This document shows, piece by piece, positions 18,453-27,476 of a stretch of DNA of 58,750 bases. Each line of letters opens with the position of its first letter. Positions within the stretch are counted from its first letter, which is position 1. The position numbers were made by a program, and so were the translations under genes. The notes under the pieces were generated by a model. The model was not told the DNA's origin, ran no database searches, and saw only the letters and a program-made list of their open reading frames with translations. The stretch spans positions 1 to 58,750 of the forward strand of contig NZ_JAJGBK010000027.1 of assembly GCF_020696975.1 (NCBI RefSeq). Direction: 5' to 3'. Source of the DNA: Methanoculleus sp. Its GTDB lineage: Archaea > Halobacteriota > Methanomicrobia > Methanomicrobiales > Methanoculleaceae.

Positions 18453-19228
18453 GATATTATGATGATCCGGTTGAGATAAGCGCCGAAGTATGGGCTGAAT
18501 TGCTCAGAGATAGCGAAGTCACCCGGAAAAATGACCTGGAGGTTTTAAAGCTCATTTATGAGAGCAGAAATCGGGAGATGCATGCAAAAGAGATTGCGTT
18601 AAAACTCAACCTCCCCCATCACGCGACACTGAACTCACAAATTCCTCGATTCAGCAAACGTGTGATTGCCAGAACAGGAGTCCAGCCCCCTACAAGAGAA
18701 GATGGATCGATCCGGTGGTGGCATGTCCCCTTTTTGGGCTACGATAAAGATAACAAAACGTGTTCCTGGATCATGCGGCCTGAACTTGCGGAGGCGTATA
18801 AGCGAGTTTTTGGCCAGGAAGACTCTGAAATCGTTTATCCTGGAGAGTTGACCGTTCAGGATAGCGTCATTCTCTTTGAAGGTGCCGTGAGTAAAATCGT
18901 TGTAAACAGTTACGAGCGGGACAAGAAGGCACGAGCCGAATGTATCGGTCATTATGGGTGTCGATGCGCCGTCTGTGGTTTTGATTTTGAGAAGGTGTAC
19001 GGGCCGATAGGGCAGAATAAAATCCACGTGCATCACCTCGTGCCTCTATCTACAATACGAAAGGAGTACGAGATCAACCCTGTACGGGATCTACGCCCCG
19101 TATGCCCGAATTGCCATCTCATAATCCATAGTAAGAAAGAACCCTTCACTATCGATGAGGTCAGAGAGCAAATGCGGTCCAGCAGCGGCCGCACCGGATA
19201 CCCGCACACGGGAGCGAAGAACCTTTAA
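18449..19228 (+). CDS. HNH endonuclease, McrA-like
   Basis: A 259-residue protein with a C-terminal HNH nuclease: CAVCGFDFEKVYG, IHVHHLVPLS and LRPVCPNCHLIIH, that is two zinc CxxC pairs and the catalytic His-Asn-His core. The N-terminal half looks like a helix-turn-helix/substrate-binding region (HAKEIALKLNLPHHATLNSQIPRF). GTG at 18449 overlaps the restriction-modification stop by four bases. Composition is AT-rich like the target-recognition segment just upstream, suggesting joint acquisition. It could be a second nuclease of the system or a modification-dependent (Type IV) enzyme. Confidence 0.78.
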   Translation: MRYYDDPVEISAEVWAELLRDSEVTRKNDLEVLKLIYESRNREMHAKEIALKLNLPHHATLNSQIPRFSKRVIARTGVQPPTREDGSIRWWHVPFLGYDKDNKTCSWIMRPELAEAYKRVFGQEDSEIVYPGELTVQDSVILFEGAVSKIVVNSYERDKKARAECIGHYGCRCAVCGFDFEKVYGPIGQNKIHVHHLVPLSTIRKEYEINPVRDLRPVCPNCHLIIHSKKEPFTIDEVREQMRSSSGRTGYPHTGAKNL

Positions 19229-19266
19229 TTTTCCCGGCGGCAATAGTGATCCATGGAGTGGGGGCA

Positions 19267-19512
19267 ATGCCGGTAGAAGTCGACGGAAGACTGATCGACG
19301 ACACGACAATCCAGCTCGACCGACCCCCGAAACCCGGGGAAGAACGAGTGGCAGTCAGGTTGAGGAAACACCCTAAAATGACAAAACTCCCTGCTCCTGA
19401 AGAATACATCCTGAAACTGGCCGAGAAAGACCTCGAAGAATTGTACTTAGCCGACCTGGAAGAGGGAACGGTGTTTCTTGAACCCGGGATCTTCCGGACG
19501 ATACGCTCCTGA
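19267..19512 (+). CDS. Small antitoxin-like protein, C terminus fused to PIN remnant
   Basis: An 81-residue protein beginning VEVDGRLIDDTTIQLDRP, an arrangement reminiscent of small beta-rich antitoxins paired with PIN toxins. ATG 19267 follows GGAG with eight-base spacing. The last third (DLEELYLADLEEGTVFLEPGIF) does not look like an antitoxin and leads, after a frameshift, into the C-terminal half of a PIN domain on the same strand. I infer a deletion that joined antitoxin to toxin. The family assignment is weak. Confidence 0.4.
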   Translation: MPVEVDGRLIDDTTIQLDRPPKPGEERVAVRLRKHPKMTKLPAPEEYILKLAEKDLEELYLADLEEGTVFLEPGIFRTIRS

Positions 19513-19664
19513 TCTCGCAACGGTATGGACTGCTCTTCTCTGATGCTCTGCATGTTGCGTCTGCACGCAATCACCACATCGACTATTTCGCCACGAATGA
19601 CCGGGATTTCGACCGGGTAGATTTTCTCACTCTGGCGCGCCCTTCCGCCGAACCGGTATCCTGA
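19482..19664 (+). pseudogene. Truncated PIN (VapC-like) toxin remnant
   Basis: Frame 3 encodes the C-terminal part of a PIN nuclease, with LLFSDALHVASARNHHIDYF and ATNDRDFDRV, corresponding to the (S/T)-D-A-L-h-x-A and T-N-D-x-D-F motifs of VapC. It has no start codon and no N-terminal active-site aspartate; the frame opens after a TGA at 19479-19481 inside the antitoxin-like ORF. The remnant is best read as a dead toxin whose N-terminal half is lost. Confidence 0.6.
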
Positions 19665-20012
19665 CCGCCCGCGCCGGTCGCATCCGTCTCGCAAAAAAAG
19701 AGGCCCATCTCCGGCAAGAGGGAACGGCCGAGGAGGAACGCGTTCTTCACCCTCCGCCGACCACCTCCATCAGCGCCGCTCTCCGGGGGAGACGTTGCGG
19801 GAGACAGGAGAAGGCATCGCCGGGATCCGGGCCAGCCACCCCGTCCGTTATGGAGGTTCAAACCCGGACCCCACCACGAGCCCCTGAACTTCATGCCGAA
19901 TGGCACCTCACCCGGCATTTCCGGGTTCCGATTGTCATGTGTCACCGGGCACTTGCACAAAATGCGTATGGGTCATCCCTGACCCACAACCACTCCCTGG
20001 GAGCATGGCCCC
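19665..20012. other. Intergenic region, nothing recognised
   Basis: A 348-base GC-rich gap between the decayed toxin locus and the convergent MBL-rhodanese gene. Frames in both directions have poor codon bias, and the tRNA-like GGTTCAAAC near 19853 has no matching stem. I see no gene or clear regulatory element. Confidence 0.4.
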
Positions 20013-21416
20013 CTACATCGCCGGAGCGGCGTAAAGAGGCTCCTCCTCGTCCTTGATCAACGGATAATTCGCCGCCTTCCACCCGATCGTCCCCCCGAGA
20101 AGGTTGATCACATGCGAAAAGCCGTGTTTCTGGAGGATGCTTGCCCCGATGCTCCCCTTGAACCCGGCGTCGCAGTGGACGACGATCCGCTTATCCCTCG
20201 GAACCTCCGCGAGGTGCTCTTCGAGGTGCCCGACGTAGATGTGGTGGGAGCCCTCGATGTAGCCTTCCTCCTCCCGGTGGCCGATCTTGCGGACGTCGAG
20301 GATGTAGATCGACGGGTCGTCCAGGTGCTCCGCAAGGTCGGCCGGAGACCAGGTGCCGGTCCTCGCGATCTCCTCGCCCTCCTTGAACCAGGCCGAGAAT
20401 CCCCCGGCGAGGTATCCTGTGATGTTGTCGTAGCCGAGCCGCACGAAGTGGCGGATCACATGGTCCAGGTCCAGGTTGAAGTCGTCGACGAGGATGATCG
20501 GGTCCTCGTAGTTTAAGTAGTAGCCCATGTAGATGGGAAGGCCGTTTCGCCAGATGTTGAGCGTTCCCGGGATGTGCCCGCCGGCGAAGCTCGTCGGGGA
20601 CCGGATATCGACGATCTGGGCCTTCCCGTTGAGGAGGGGGTGGAGGTCCTCGGCCGGATAGGCCGTAAGATGCGGCAGGTTGTAGAGCAGGGGCGGGCCT
20701 TCCCGGTTGAGCCTTCGCATCATCTCGAAGTACGGCGGCTCGTAGATCTTCTCGTTCACCTTGTATTCGACGAACTCCTCCTCGCTCATCGAAAGGAGCC
20801 GGTTGGTCGCCTTCTCAAACCCGATCGTCGTGTACTCCCGGTCGCTGATATTCCCGCCGCAGACGGAGCCCGCGCCGTGGGCGGGGCAGACGATCACCCC
20901 GTCCGGGAGCGGGAGGATCTTCTCGTGCAGGCTTGCATAGAGCAGCTCCGACATCTCCCGGCGCTTGCTCTCGCCGGCAAGATCGGTTCTCCCGACATCG
21001 CCCGCAAAGAGCGCGTCGCCAGTAAAGATCATCAGGGGGTCGTCGGAGACGCCCCGGTCACGGAACAGAAGCGATATGCTCTCCACCGTGTGGCCGGGGG
21101 TCTCCAGGACCTCGAGTTCAAGGGGCCCAATCCGGAAAGTCTCCCCTTCCCGGACATCGGTGCCGAACCCGAAATCCTCCCGCGCCCCGTGCAGGATCTC
21201 GGCCCCCGTCGGGCGGGCAAGGTCCCGGGAGCCGATGACATAATCCTCGTTCTTGTGCGTCTCAAAGATCTTCGTGATCCTCATGCCCTTGCTCTCGGCG
21301 ATGTTCGTGTAGACCTGGCAGTCCCGTCTCGGATCGATGACCACCGCCTCCCCGCCCGCACCGATCATGTAGGAGTTGTGGGCAAGGACCTCGGACTTAA
21401 TCTTCTCAAACAGCAT
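20013..21416 (-). CDS. Metallo-beta-lactamase fold protein with two rhodanese domains
   Basis: A 467-residue protein: an N-terminal ETHE1/persulfide-dioxygenase-like MBL domain followed by two rhodanese domains. The usual THxHxDH metal motif reads THKNEDY here, so two metal-binding histidines are Asn and Tyr, although ETPGHT, FTGDALF and CPAHG are intact. Rhodanese domain 1 has an Asp where the active Cys should be (ILVDDFN); domain 2 keeps it (VVHCDAGFKGS). The ATG at 21416 was chosen because GGAGGTG lies six bases upstream. A sulfur-transfer or sulfide-handling role is inferred; the MBL site may bind one metal or none. Confidence 0.82.
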   Translation of the reverse strand: MLFEKIKSEVLAHNSYMIGAGGEAVVIDPRRDCQVYTNIAESKGMRITKIFETHKNEDYVIGSRDLARPTGAEILHGAREDFGFGTDVREGETFRIGPLELEVLETPGHTVESISLLFRDRGVSDDPLMIFTGDALFAGDVGRTDLAGESKRREMSELLYASLHEKILPLPDGVIVCPAHGAGSVCGGNISDREYTTIGFEKATNRLLSMSEEEFVEYKVNEKIYEPPYFEMMRRLNREGPPLLYNLPHLTAYPAEDLHPLLNGKAQIVDIRSPTSFAGGHIPGTLNIWRNGLPIYMGYYLNYEDPIILVDDFNLDLDHVIRHFVRLGYDNITGYLAGGFSAWFKEGEEIARTGTWSPADLAEHLDDPSIYILDVRKIGHREEEGYIEGSHHIYVGHLEEHLAEVPRDKRIVVHCDAGFKGSIGASILQKHGFSHVINLLGGTIGWKAANYPLIKDEEEPLYAAPAM

Positions 21417-21521
21417 GCTATGCACCTCCCCGGAGAACAGGTTCCAAAACCCGTCCCGATATGCCGGAATGCGGAAGAGGGGTATAAAAGGTTTCCGGAA
21501 ATCCGGCGAACGGGACGGACG

Positions 21522-23618
21522 TCACCCTTCCCAGCCCGGACACCGTTCGTCGCCGGGCAGACGGGACCGCTCACCCGCCCGTGCGGTCCGGACGGCAAGG
21601 ATGCTCCCCACCGCCTTGAACGCGTCCTCAAGCTCCTCGAAGTTCGGGATCCGGCAGCCGCGAAGGATATGCAGGCCGCTCCGCATGCTGTCGCCGCCGA
21701 GCATGCAGCCCACCACCATCTTCTCGGTGTTCCGGGAGAACCGGACGATCTCGTTTGCGACGTGCGCCGGGTCGACGAGCGTCGTCGGCACGGCGATCAC
21801 GAACGCAATGTCCCATAACTCCTGGTGCCGGATCAGGACATCAAAGAGTGCAGCGAACCGGGCGGCGTCGGCGTCCCCGATGATATCCATGGGGTTTGCG
21901 TGGTTCCAGAACGGCGGGAGGAACGCGTTCAATTCCCGCAGCACGTTATCGGGCAGATCGACCATATCGACCCCGTAGGCCTCGGCATAGTCGGAGGCGA
22001 GGACGGCGAACCCTCCCGCACTGGTGACGGCGATCGCCCGCTTCCCCTGCGGGTAACCCTCGGAGGCCAGGAGTTCTGCAAGGTTGAAGGCGTCCCGCAG
22101 GCTCCGGGCCGGTATCACCCCGGCCTGGCGGAAGGCCGCAACGTAAACGTCGTAACTCCCGGCAAGCGAGCCGGTATGGGACGACGCCGCGGCCCTGCCC
22201 TTCTGCGACGACCCGGACTTGACCGCGACGACCGGCTTATTCCTCGCGACGTCGCCGACGATCTGCATAAACCCCCGTCCGTCCTGGATTTCCTCGACGT
22301 AGAGGGTGATCGACCGGGTCATCTCGTCCTGCTCGGCGAACCGGAGGTAGTGCTCAAACCCGAGATCCGCCTGGTTGCCGACGCTGATGACGGTCGAGAA
22401 CCCGAACTCCTCAGGCAGGCTCCAGTCGACGACGGTGGTGATGATCGCCCCGCTCTGGGAGATGAAGGCGACGTCCCCCGCTCTCGGCGAGACCGGGTCG
22501 AACGTGGCGTTGATCCCCATATGAGGCATCATGATCCCGAGGCAGTTCGGGCCGATGATCCGGATGGCGCGCCTTTGTGCGATCGTCGTGACCTCCTCTT
22601 CGAGGGCAGCGCCTTCCTCCCCGGTCTCGCGGAACCCGGCGGTGACGATGATGGCGAGCCGGACGCCTTTCTCCCCGCACTCCTCCATCACCCCCGGGAC
22701 GAGGCGGGCCGGGACGGCGATGACCGCCCAGTCGACCGGGCCCGGGATATCCACGACCGAGGGGTAGGCCTTCCGCCCGAAGAGTTCCGACCTGCTCGGG
22801 TTGACCGGGTAGAGGTCCCCGGGAAAGGAGAGAAGGTTTCGCAGGACCGAGTAGCCCACCTTCGCCGGGCTTGCCGACGCCCCGATCACCGCGATGGACT
22901 CCGGGTAGAAGAGGTCCGGGGGTGCCGGGACACTGAGACGGGTCTTTTCAGGGCCGGCGGCATCCCCGACGATGATCCGCGCATCGACGACGCTTGCCCC
23001 CTGTTCGTAGACGATGACCGGGTTCAGGTCGAACTCCCGGATCCCGGGGTTCTCAACGAACCGGCGGGCCATCAGCCCGATGACCCGGACAAGCGCCTCC
23101 TCGTCCTTCGGCGGCTCTCCCCGGTAGCCCCGGATGAGCCGGTAACCCTCGATCTCGCGGACCATCTCCCGGATCTCGTCGTCGCTTACGGGCAGCACCC
23201 GGATGGAGACGTCTTGTAGGAGTTCGACGAGTTTCCCGCCGAGGCCGAACGTGATGACCTTCCCAAACGACGGGTCGGTCTTCCCGCCGACGAGGACCTC
23301 AAGCCCAGGCGGCATCTCCCGCTCGACGATGATCCCGGTGACCGCCGCCCCCGGGGCGTGGGCCGCAGCGTTCGCCATGATGGTCCGGAAGGCTTCTTCG
23401 GCCTCGTCCGGCCCCTCGATCCCGGTGATCACCCCGCCGACATCGCTTTTGTGGACGATATCGGGCGAGATGACCTTCATGACGACGGGGTAGCCTATCC
23501 TCCCGGCGGCCGCCCGGGCATCGGCGGCGCTGGTGGCGAGATGATGGGGCGGCACGGGTATCCCGTACGAGTCCAGCAGACGGTAGCCCTCGGATTCGGT
23601 TAACATCCTCTCCGGCAT
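21522..23618 (-). CDS. ADP-forming acyl-CoA (acetate-CoA) synthetase, fused subunits
   Basis: A 698-residue ADP-forming acetyl/acyl-CoA synthetase with the beta-type ATP-grasp domain first (YPVVMKVISPDIVHKSDVGGV, about residues 1-220) and the CoA-binding/succinyl-CoA-ligase domains after it (ESIAVIGASASPAKVG, IGPNCLGIM, SHTGSLAGSYDVY with the phosphorylated His). It interconverts acyl-CoA plus ADP and phosphate with acid plus ATP. Start codons at 23624 and 23618 are possible; TGAGGG lies six bases before the latter. It is upstream of, and in the same direction as, the MBL-rhodanese gene, about 105 bases apart. Confidence 0.9.
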   Translation of the reverse strand: MPERMLTESEGYRLLDSYGIPVPPHHLATSAADARAAAGRIGYPVVMKVISPDIVHKSDVGGVITGIEGPDEAEEAFRTIMANAAAHAPGAAVTGIIVEREMPPGLEVLVGGKTDPSFGKVITFGLGGKLVELLQDVSIRVLPVSDDEIREMVREIEGYRLIRGYRGEPPKDEEALVRVIGLMARRFVENPGIREFDLNPVIVYEQGASVVDARIIVGDAAGPEKTRLSVPAPPDLFYPESIAVIGASASPAKVGYSVLRNLLSFPGDLYPVNPSRSELFGRKAYPSVVDIPGPVDWAVIAVPARLVPGVMEECGEKGVRLAIIVTAGFRETGEEGAALEEEVTTIAQRRAIRIIGPNCLGIMMPHMGINATFDPVSPRAGDVAFISQSGAIITTVVDWSLPEEFGFSTVISVGNQADLGFEHYLRFAEQDEMTRSITLYVEEIQDGRGFMQIVGDVARNKPVVAVKSGSSQKGRAAASSHTGSLAGSYDVYVAAFRQAGVIPARSLRDAFNLAELLASEGYPQGKRAIAVTSAGGFAVLASDYAEAYGVDMVDLPDNVLRELNAFLPPFWNHANPMDIIGDADAARFAALFDVLIRHQELWDIAFVIAVPTTLVDPAHVANEIVRFSRNTEKMVVGCMLGGDSMRSGLHILRGCRIPNFEELEDAFKAVGSILAVRTARAGERSRLPGDERCPGWEG

Positions 23619-23828
23619 GCGCATCCCTCATGGTATGCCGGTCGCCCGGGGTTGCACGGCCGGCTCTTCTGTTTTCGGATTGGCGAGCCCGCTCATAATG
23701 GTTCTCCGGCCCTCGCCGGACGGCCCGGCAGGGGCGACTTTTCGAGGATCAGGCCCCGGTTCCGGACCGGCCGGTTGCGAGTATTACGATTCTGAATTAA
23801 GTCACATCGGATAGGCAACAATACGATA

Positions 23829-23838
23829 ACTATAATAA
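23829..23838 (+). promoter_or_regulatory. TATA box of the ABC importer operon
   Basis: ACTATAATAA stands 27 to 36 bases before the ATG at 23865, in a stretch far more AT-rich than its surroundings. The spacing predicts transcription starting within a few bases of the ATG, that is an almost leaderless mRNA for the binding protein. No clear metal-regulator operator is seen. Confidence 0.5.
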
Positions 23839-23864
23839 ACAGTGTTACTACTATTGGTATTTGT

Positions 23865-25019
23865 ATGTCATCGCCCCGTTACCCCGGAACTCTCGCGGCT
23901 GTTCTGCTTCTGGCCGCTGCTCTGCTTATCTTCACCGCCGGGTGCACCGGAACCGGGGCCGTCCAGGGCGGCACCGATGAGAGAACCGCGGTCACCGACG
24001 GGTTCGGCCGGACCGTCACCGTCCCCTCGCCCCCGGAGAGCGTCGTCTGCTCGGGCCCCGGGTGCCTGCGCTACCTCGTCTACCTGCAGGGCCAGGACCT
24101 GGTTGTCGGCGTCGACGATATGGAGAAGAGGGATCAGGCCATGGAAGGCCGACCCTACGCCCTCGCCTACGGTGGACAACTCAAAAGCCTCCCCCTGATC
24201 GGCGAGTTCCGGGGCAAGGACGACCCGGAGAAGATCCTCGGGATAGGGCCTGCGGTCATCTTCAAATCCAGCGTAGCCGGGGCGGCTTACGGCACCAGTG
24301 CCGCCGAGGCCGACAGGCTCGAGGCAAAGACCGGGATCCCGGTCGTGGCGTTCCCCTCCGGCTCGCTTGCAGACGACGCCGGGAAGGCCGAGATGTATGC
24401 CGGGCTCCGCGTGATGGGAGAAGTCATCGGGAAGGAGGACCGGGCGGAGGAGGTGATCGCCTACATCGAGGCGACGATCGCCGACCTTGAGAACCGGACC
24501 GGCGACATCCCCGAGGCGGAACGAAAGACGGTCTACGTCGGCGGCGTCTCCTCGGCGGGCGCCCACGGGATCATATCCACCGAGCCCGCCTACCCGCCGT
24601 TTGCCTGGGTGCATGCGAAGAACGCCGCGGCAGCCCTCGGCACTGCCCACGCCGACGTCGCAAAAGAGGCGCTTGTCGACGCCGACCCCGAGTACATCTT
24701 CATCGACGTCGGCACGACCCAGATGGACGGCGGCGGGGCGATCGGGGAACTGAAGAACGATCCCGCGCTGCAGGGGCTGACCGCCGCAAAGGAAGGGCGG
24801 ATCTACGGCGTCCTCCCGTACAACTTCTACAGCACAAACTACGAGACCGTGCTCGCCGACGCCTACTTCATCGGCAAGACCCTCTACCCCGACCGGTTCG
24901 AGGATATCGACCCCGGGGAGAAAGCAGACGAGATCTACACCTTCTTCGTCGGAGAGCCGGTCTTTGACGAGCACAACAACCAATACCGGAACCTCGGGTT
25001 TACGGGGATCCCGCTCTAA
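23865..25019 (+). CDS. ABC transporter substrate-binding lipoprotein (iron/cobalamin type)
   Basis: A 384-residue class-III binding protein (BtuF/FepB-like fold). A signal peptide with a hydrophobic core ends in a lipobox-like FTAGCTG, so the mature protein is probably membrane-anchored on the outside. VTDGFGRTVTVPSPPESVVC is the usual start of this fold, and PYNFYSTNYETVLADAYFIGKTL resembles methanogen iron/corrinoid-type binding proteins. It begins a three-gene importer operon. Ligand choice among ferric chelate, haem, cobalamin and molybdate cannot be settled from the sequence. Confidence 0.85.
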   Translation: MSSPRYPGTLAAVLLLAAALLIFTAGCTGTGAVQGGTDERTAVTDGFGRTVTVPSPPESVVCSGPGCLRYLVYLQGQDLVVGVDDMEKRDQAMEGRPYALAYGGQLKSLPLIGEFRGKDDPEKILGIGPAVIFKSSVAGAAYGTSAAEADRLEAKTGIPVVAFPSGSLADDAGKAEMYAGLRVMGEVIGKEDRAEEVIAYIEATIADLENRTGDIPEAERKTVYVGGVSSAGAHGIISTEPAYPPFAWVHAKNAAAALGTAHADVAKEALVDADPEYIFIDVGTTQMDGGGAIGELKNDPALQGLTAAKEGRIYGVLPYNFYSTNYETVLADAYFIGKTLYPDRFEDIDPGEKADEIYTFFVGEPVFDEHNNQYRNLGFTGIPL

Positions 25020-25044
25020 CCCGGAGCCAGGAGGATACGAGAAG

Positions 25045-26157
25045 ATGCACTTTGCAGACGGGGCCATTCCGGCGGAGTATCTCGGCTACGTGCGGCGCAA
25101 AAACCTCTGGATGCTCGGGGGGGTGGTCCTCCTCTTCCTCCTCCTGATCGTATCCATATCGGTCGGTGCGGTCGGCATCCCTCCCTACGAGGTCTTCCTC
25201 TCGATCGTGAACGGCATCGCCGACCGGGTCACCGTGCTCCTCCACCCGGAGACCGTCTTTGATATCTCCAGCACTGATCGGATCGTCTGGAACATCCGTC
25301 TCCCGCAGGCGCTTGCCGCGATCGTCGCCGGGATCGGACTCTCGGTGGCCGGGGTTGCCATGCAGTCGATCCTCCGTAACCCGATCGGCTCGCCGTTCAC
25401 CCTCGGCATATCGAACGCCGGCGCGTTCGGCGCGGCCGTCGCGGTCATCCTCCTTGGTGCGGGGGAGATGCAGTCGACGGTCGCCGATGCCGTCACCATA
25501 CACAACCCCTATCTCACGACGGTCGTGGCGTTCCTCTTCTGCCTCCTCGCCACGATGATCATCCTCCTCATCTCCCGGCTGCGCGGGGCATCCCCGGAGG
25601 TGATGGTGCTCGCCGGCGTCGCCCTCTCCTCCCTCTTTACCGCCGGAACGATGGTTCTGCAGTACTTTGCCGACGACACCCAGCTCGCCGCCGTCGTCTT
25701 CTGGACGTTCGGTGACGTCGGCCGGGCGGGCTGGCAGGAACTCGGGATCATGGTCCTCGTCGTCCTGGCGGCCACCCTCTACTTCACCGCGAACCGCTGG
25801 AACTACAACGCCATCGACGCCGGCGACGAGACGGCAAAAGGGCTCGGTGTCAGCGTCGAGCGGGTCAGGGATGTCGGGATGGTTGTTGCGGCGCTTGTCA
25901 CCGCCGTCATCGTCTCGTTCCTCGGGGTGATCGGGTTTGTGGGCCTGGTCTGCCCGCACATGACCCGGCGGATCATCGGCGACGACCAGCGCTACCTCAT
26001 TCCCGGCTCCTGCGTCATGGGCGGGATCCTCCTCCTCGCCTCGGATACCGTCGCCCGGATCGTCATCGCGCCCTACGTCCTCCCGGTCGCCGTGCTGACG
26101 GCGTTTCTGGGCGCACCGGTCTTCATCTACCTGCTCTTACGGGGGTACCGGCGATGA
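25045..26157 (+). CDS. ABC transporter permease, FecCD/BtuC family
   Basis: A 370-residue polytopic membrane protein with about ten hydrophobic segments. RIVWNIRLPQALAAIVAGIGLSVAG followed by MQSILRNPIGSPFTLGIS is diagnostic of FecCD/BtuC permeases, and GFVGLVCPHMTRRIIG is the ATPase-coupling loop. An ORF start at 24964 would overlap the binding-protein gene; ATG 25045 follows CAGGAGG. It forms the channel of the importer with the flanking genes and overlaps the ATPase start by four bases. Confidence 0.92.
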   Translation: MHFADGAIPAEYLGYVRRKNLWMLGGVVLLFLLLIVSISVGAVGIPPYEVFLSIVNGIADRVTVLLHPETVFDISSTDRIVWNIRLPQALAAIVAGIGLSVAGVAMQSILRNPIGSPFTLGISNAGAFGAAVAVILLGAGEMQSTVADAVTIHNPYLTTVVAFLFCLLATMIILLISRLRGASPEVMVLAGVALSSLFTAGTMVLQYFADDTQLAAVVFWTFGDVGRAGWQELGIMVLVVLAATLYFTANRWNYNAIDAGDETAKGLGVSVERVRDVGMVVAALVTAVIVSFLGVIGFVGLVCPHMTRRIIGDDQRYLIPGSCVMGGILLLASDTVARIVIAPYVLPVAVLTAFLGAPVFIYLLLRGYRR

Positions 26158-26930
26158 TCCTCGACGTCGACGGGGTGGCGTTCACCTATCGGAGCGCTCC
26201 GGTCATCCACGATGTCACGTTCAGCCTCGCACCCCACCAGGTCCTCGCGATCCTGGGCCCGAACGGCGTCGGGAAGACGACGCTCTTGAAGTGCATGAAC
26301 ACCATCCTGCGCCCGAATGCCGGGTCGGTCCTTGTCGAGGGGACCGACCTTCTTGCGGCCGACCGGATGGAGGTCGCGCGGAAGGTGGGCTACGTCCCGC
26401 AACGGTGCGAGGCGGGCCGGATGACGGTCTTTGACGCCGTCCTCCTCGGCCGGCGGCCACATATCGGGTGGGACGTGACGGATAAGGATATCCGGATCGT
26501 CGAGGCGGCGCTCCGGATGCTTCACCTCGAAGACCTGACGCTGCGCTACATCGACGAGATGAGCGGGGGGGAACTCCAGAAGGTGAGCATCGCACGAGCC
26601 CTCGTGCAGGAGCCGCGGGTGCTCCTCCTCGACGAACCCACAAGCAGCCTCGACCTCAAGAACCAGCTCGAGATCCTCGGGGTCGTCCGGCGCGTTGCGG
26701 CGGACCACGACGTCGCCGCGGTGATGACGATGCACGATCTGAACATGGCGCTCCGCTACGCCGACCGGTTCATCCTCTTAAAAGACGGGGTTATCCACGC
26801 CGCGGGGGGTCCGGAGGTCGTGACCCCGGAGAGCGTCGCGGCGGTCTACGGCGTCTCGGTTGCGGTCGAGCGCTACAACGGATTCCGGATCGTCGTCCCC
26901 CTGGCGCCGGAGAGCCCGGATAACATATAA
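26154..26930 (+). CDS. ABC transporter ATP-binding protein
   Basis: A 258-residue FepC/BtuD-type ATPase with Walker A GPNGVGKTTLLK, Q-loop region YVPQRCEAG, signature MSGGELQKVSIARAL, Walker B VLLLDEPTSSLD and the H-loop MTMHDLNMAL. It powers the importer encoded by the two preceding genes and overlaps the permease gene by four bases. Confidence 0.93.
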   Translation: MILDVDGVAFTYRSAPVIHDVTFSLAPHQVLAILGPNGVGKTTLLKCMNTILRPNAGSVLVEGTDLLAADRMEVARKVGYVPQRCEAGRMTVFDAVLLGRRPHIGWDVTDKDIRIVEAALRMLHLEDLTLRYIDEMSGGELQKVSIARALVQEPRVLLLDEPTSSLDLKNQLEILGVVRRVAADHDVAAVMTMHDLNMALRYADRFILLKDGVIHAAGGPEVVTPESVAAVYGVSVAVERYNGFRIVVPLAPESPDNI

Positions 26931-26959
26931 ATCTACTCTCACCGATATGCGCGCCGGGT

Positions 26960-27292
26960 ATGGTGCTTGAGGGGTTCATCGAGAACGTCGAGATCATCCT
27001 CGGGACATTCGGAGCGCTCTTCATCGTCTACGGGGCGGTGATCGCGATCGTCGAGCTCCTGGTGCGGGAGACCCGGATCCGGAAGCGGAGTTACCGGGAC
27101 ATCCGGTGGGTGTTCACCACCCGCATCCTGATCGGCCTCGAGTTCTTCGTTGCTGCCGATGTCTTAAAGACGATCCTCGAGCCGACGCTCCAGGACCTGA
27201 TCATCCTCGGGGCGCTCGTCACCATCAGGACGGTCGTGAGTTACTTCCTCGGGATGGAGGTGCGCGACCTCCCGGAGGATAGGGAACTGTAA
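26960..27292 (+). CDS. DUF1622 family membrane protein
   Basis: A 110-residue integral membrane protein with two or three hydrophobic helices (about residues 12-35, 55-75 and 80-98) and the basic loop RETRIRKRSYRDIRW. The pattern matches DUF1622; the biochemical role is unknown. It starts 29 bases after the ABC ATPase, but a TATA-like AACATATAAATC lies in the gap, so it may have its own promoter. Confidence 0.75.
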   Translation: MVLEGFIENVEIILGTFGALFIVYGAVIAIVELLVRETRIRKRSYRDIRWVFTTRILIGLEFFVAADVLKTILEPTLQDLIILGALVTIRTVVSYFLGMEVRDLPEDREL

Positions 27293-27341
27293 AGGGGGAT
27301 TATGTCTGGACCAACGGACGATTTCCAGCGCACCATGAGAA

Positions 27342-27476
27342 ATGCCAATAGAGCGCCCTGGGAGTCAAAATTCCCCTTTTAAAGGCAGTGAAATCCCCGA
27401 TGAACACCTACTGTTCGTTAAAGATTTCAATATGGGTCCTGAGGAGTTCGAGAAGCAGTTCCCCGGGAATACGTAA
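27342..27476 (+). CDS. Possible small protein
   Basis: A 44-codon ORF with a protein-like composition (IPDEHLLFVKDFNMG, then PEEFEKQF). There is no good ribosome site and a competing ORF (start 27303) reads another frame, so this may be a gene fragment. It lies in the AT-rich patch after the ABC operon. Confidence 0.2.
   Translation: MPIERPGSQNSPFKGSEIPDEHLLFVKDFNMGPEEFEKQFPGNT

Noticed and set aside
19850-19880. tRNA-like T-loop GGTTCAAAC
   Set aside because: The flanking bases do not form a T-stem and no acceptor stem or CCA-type end is present.
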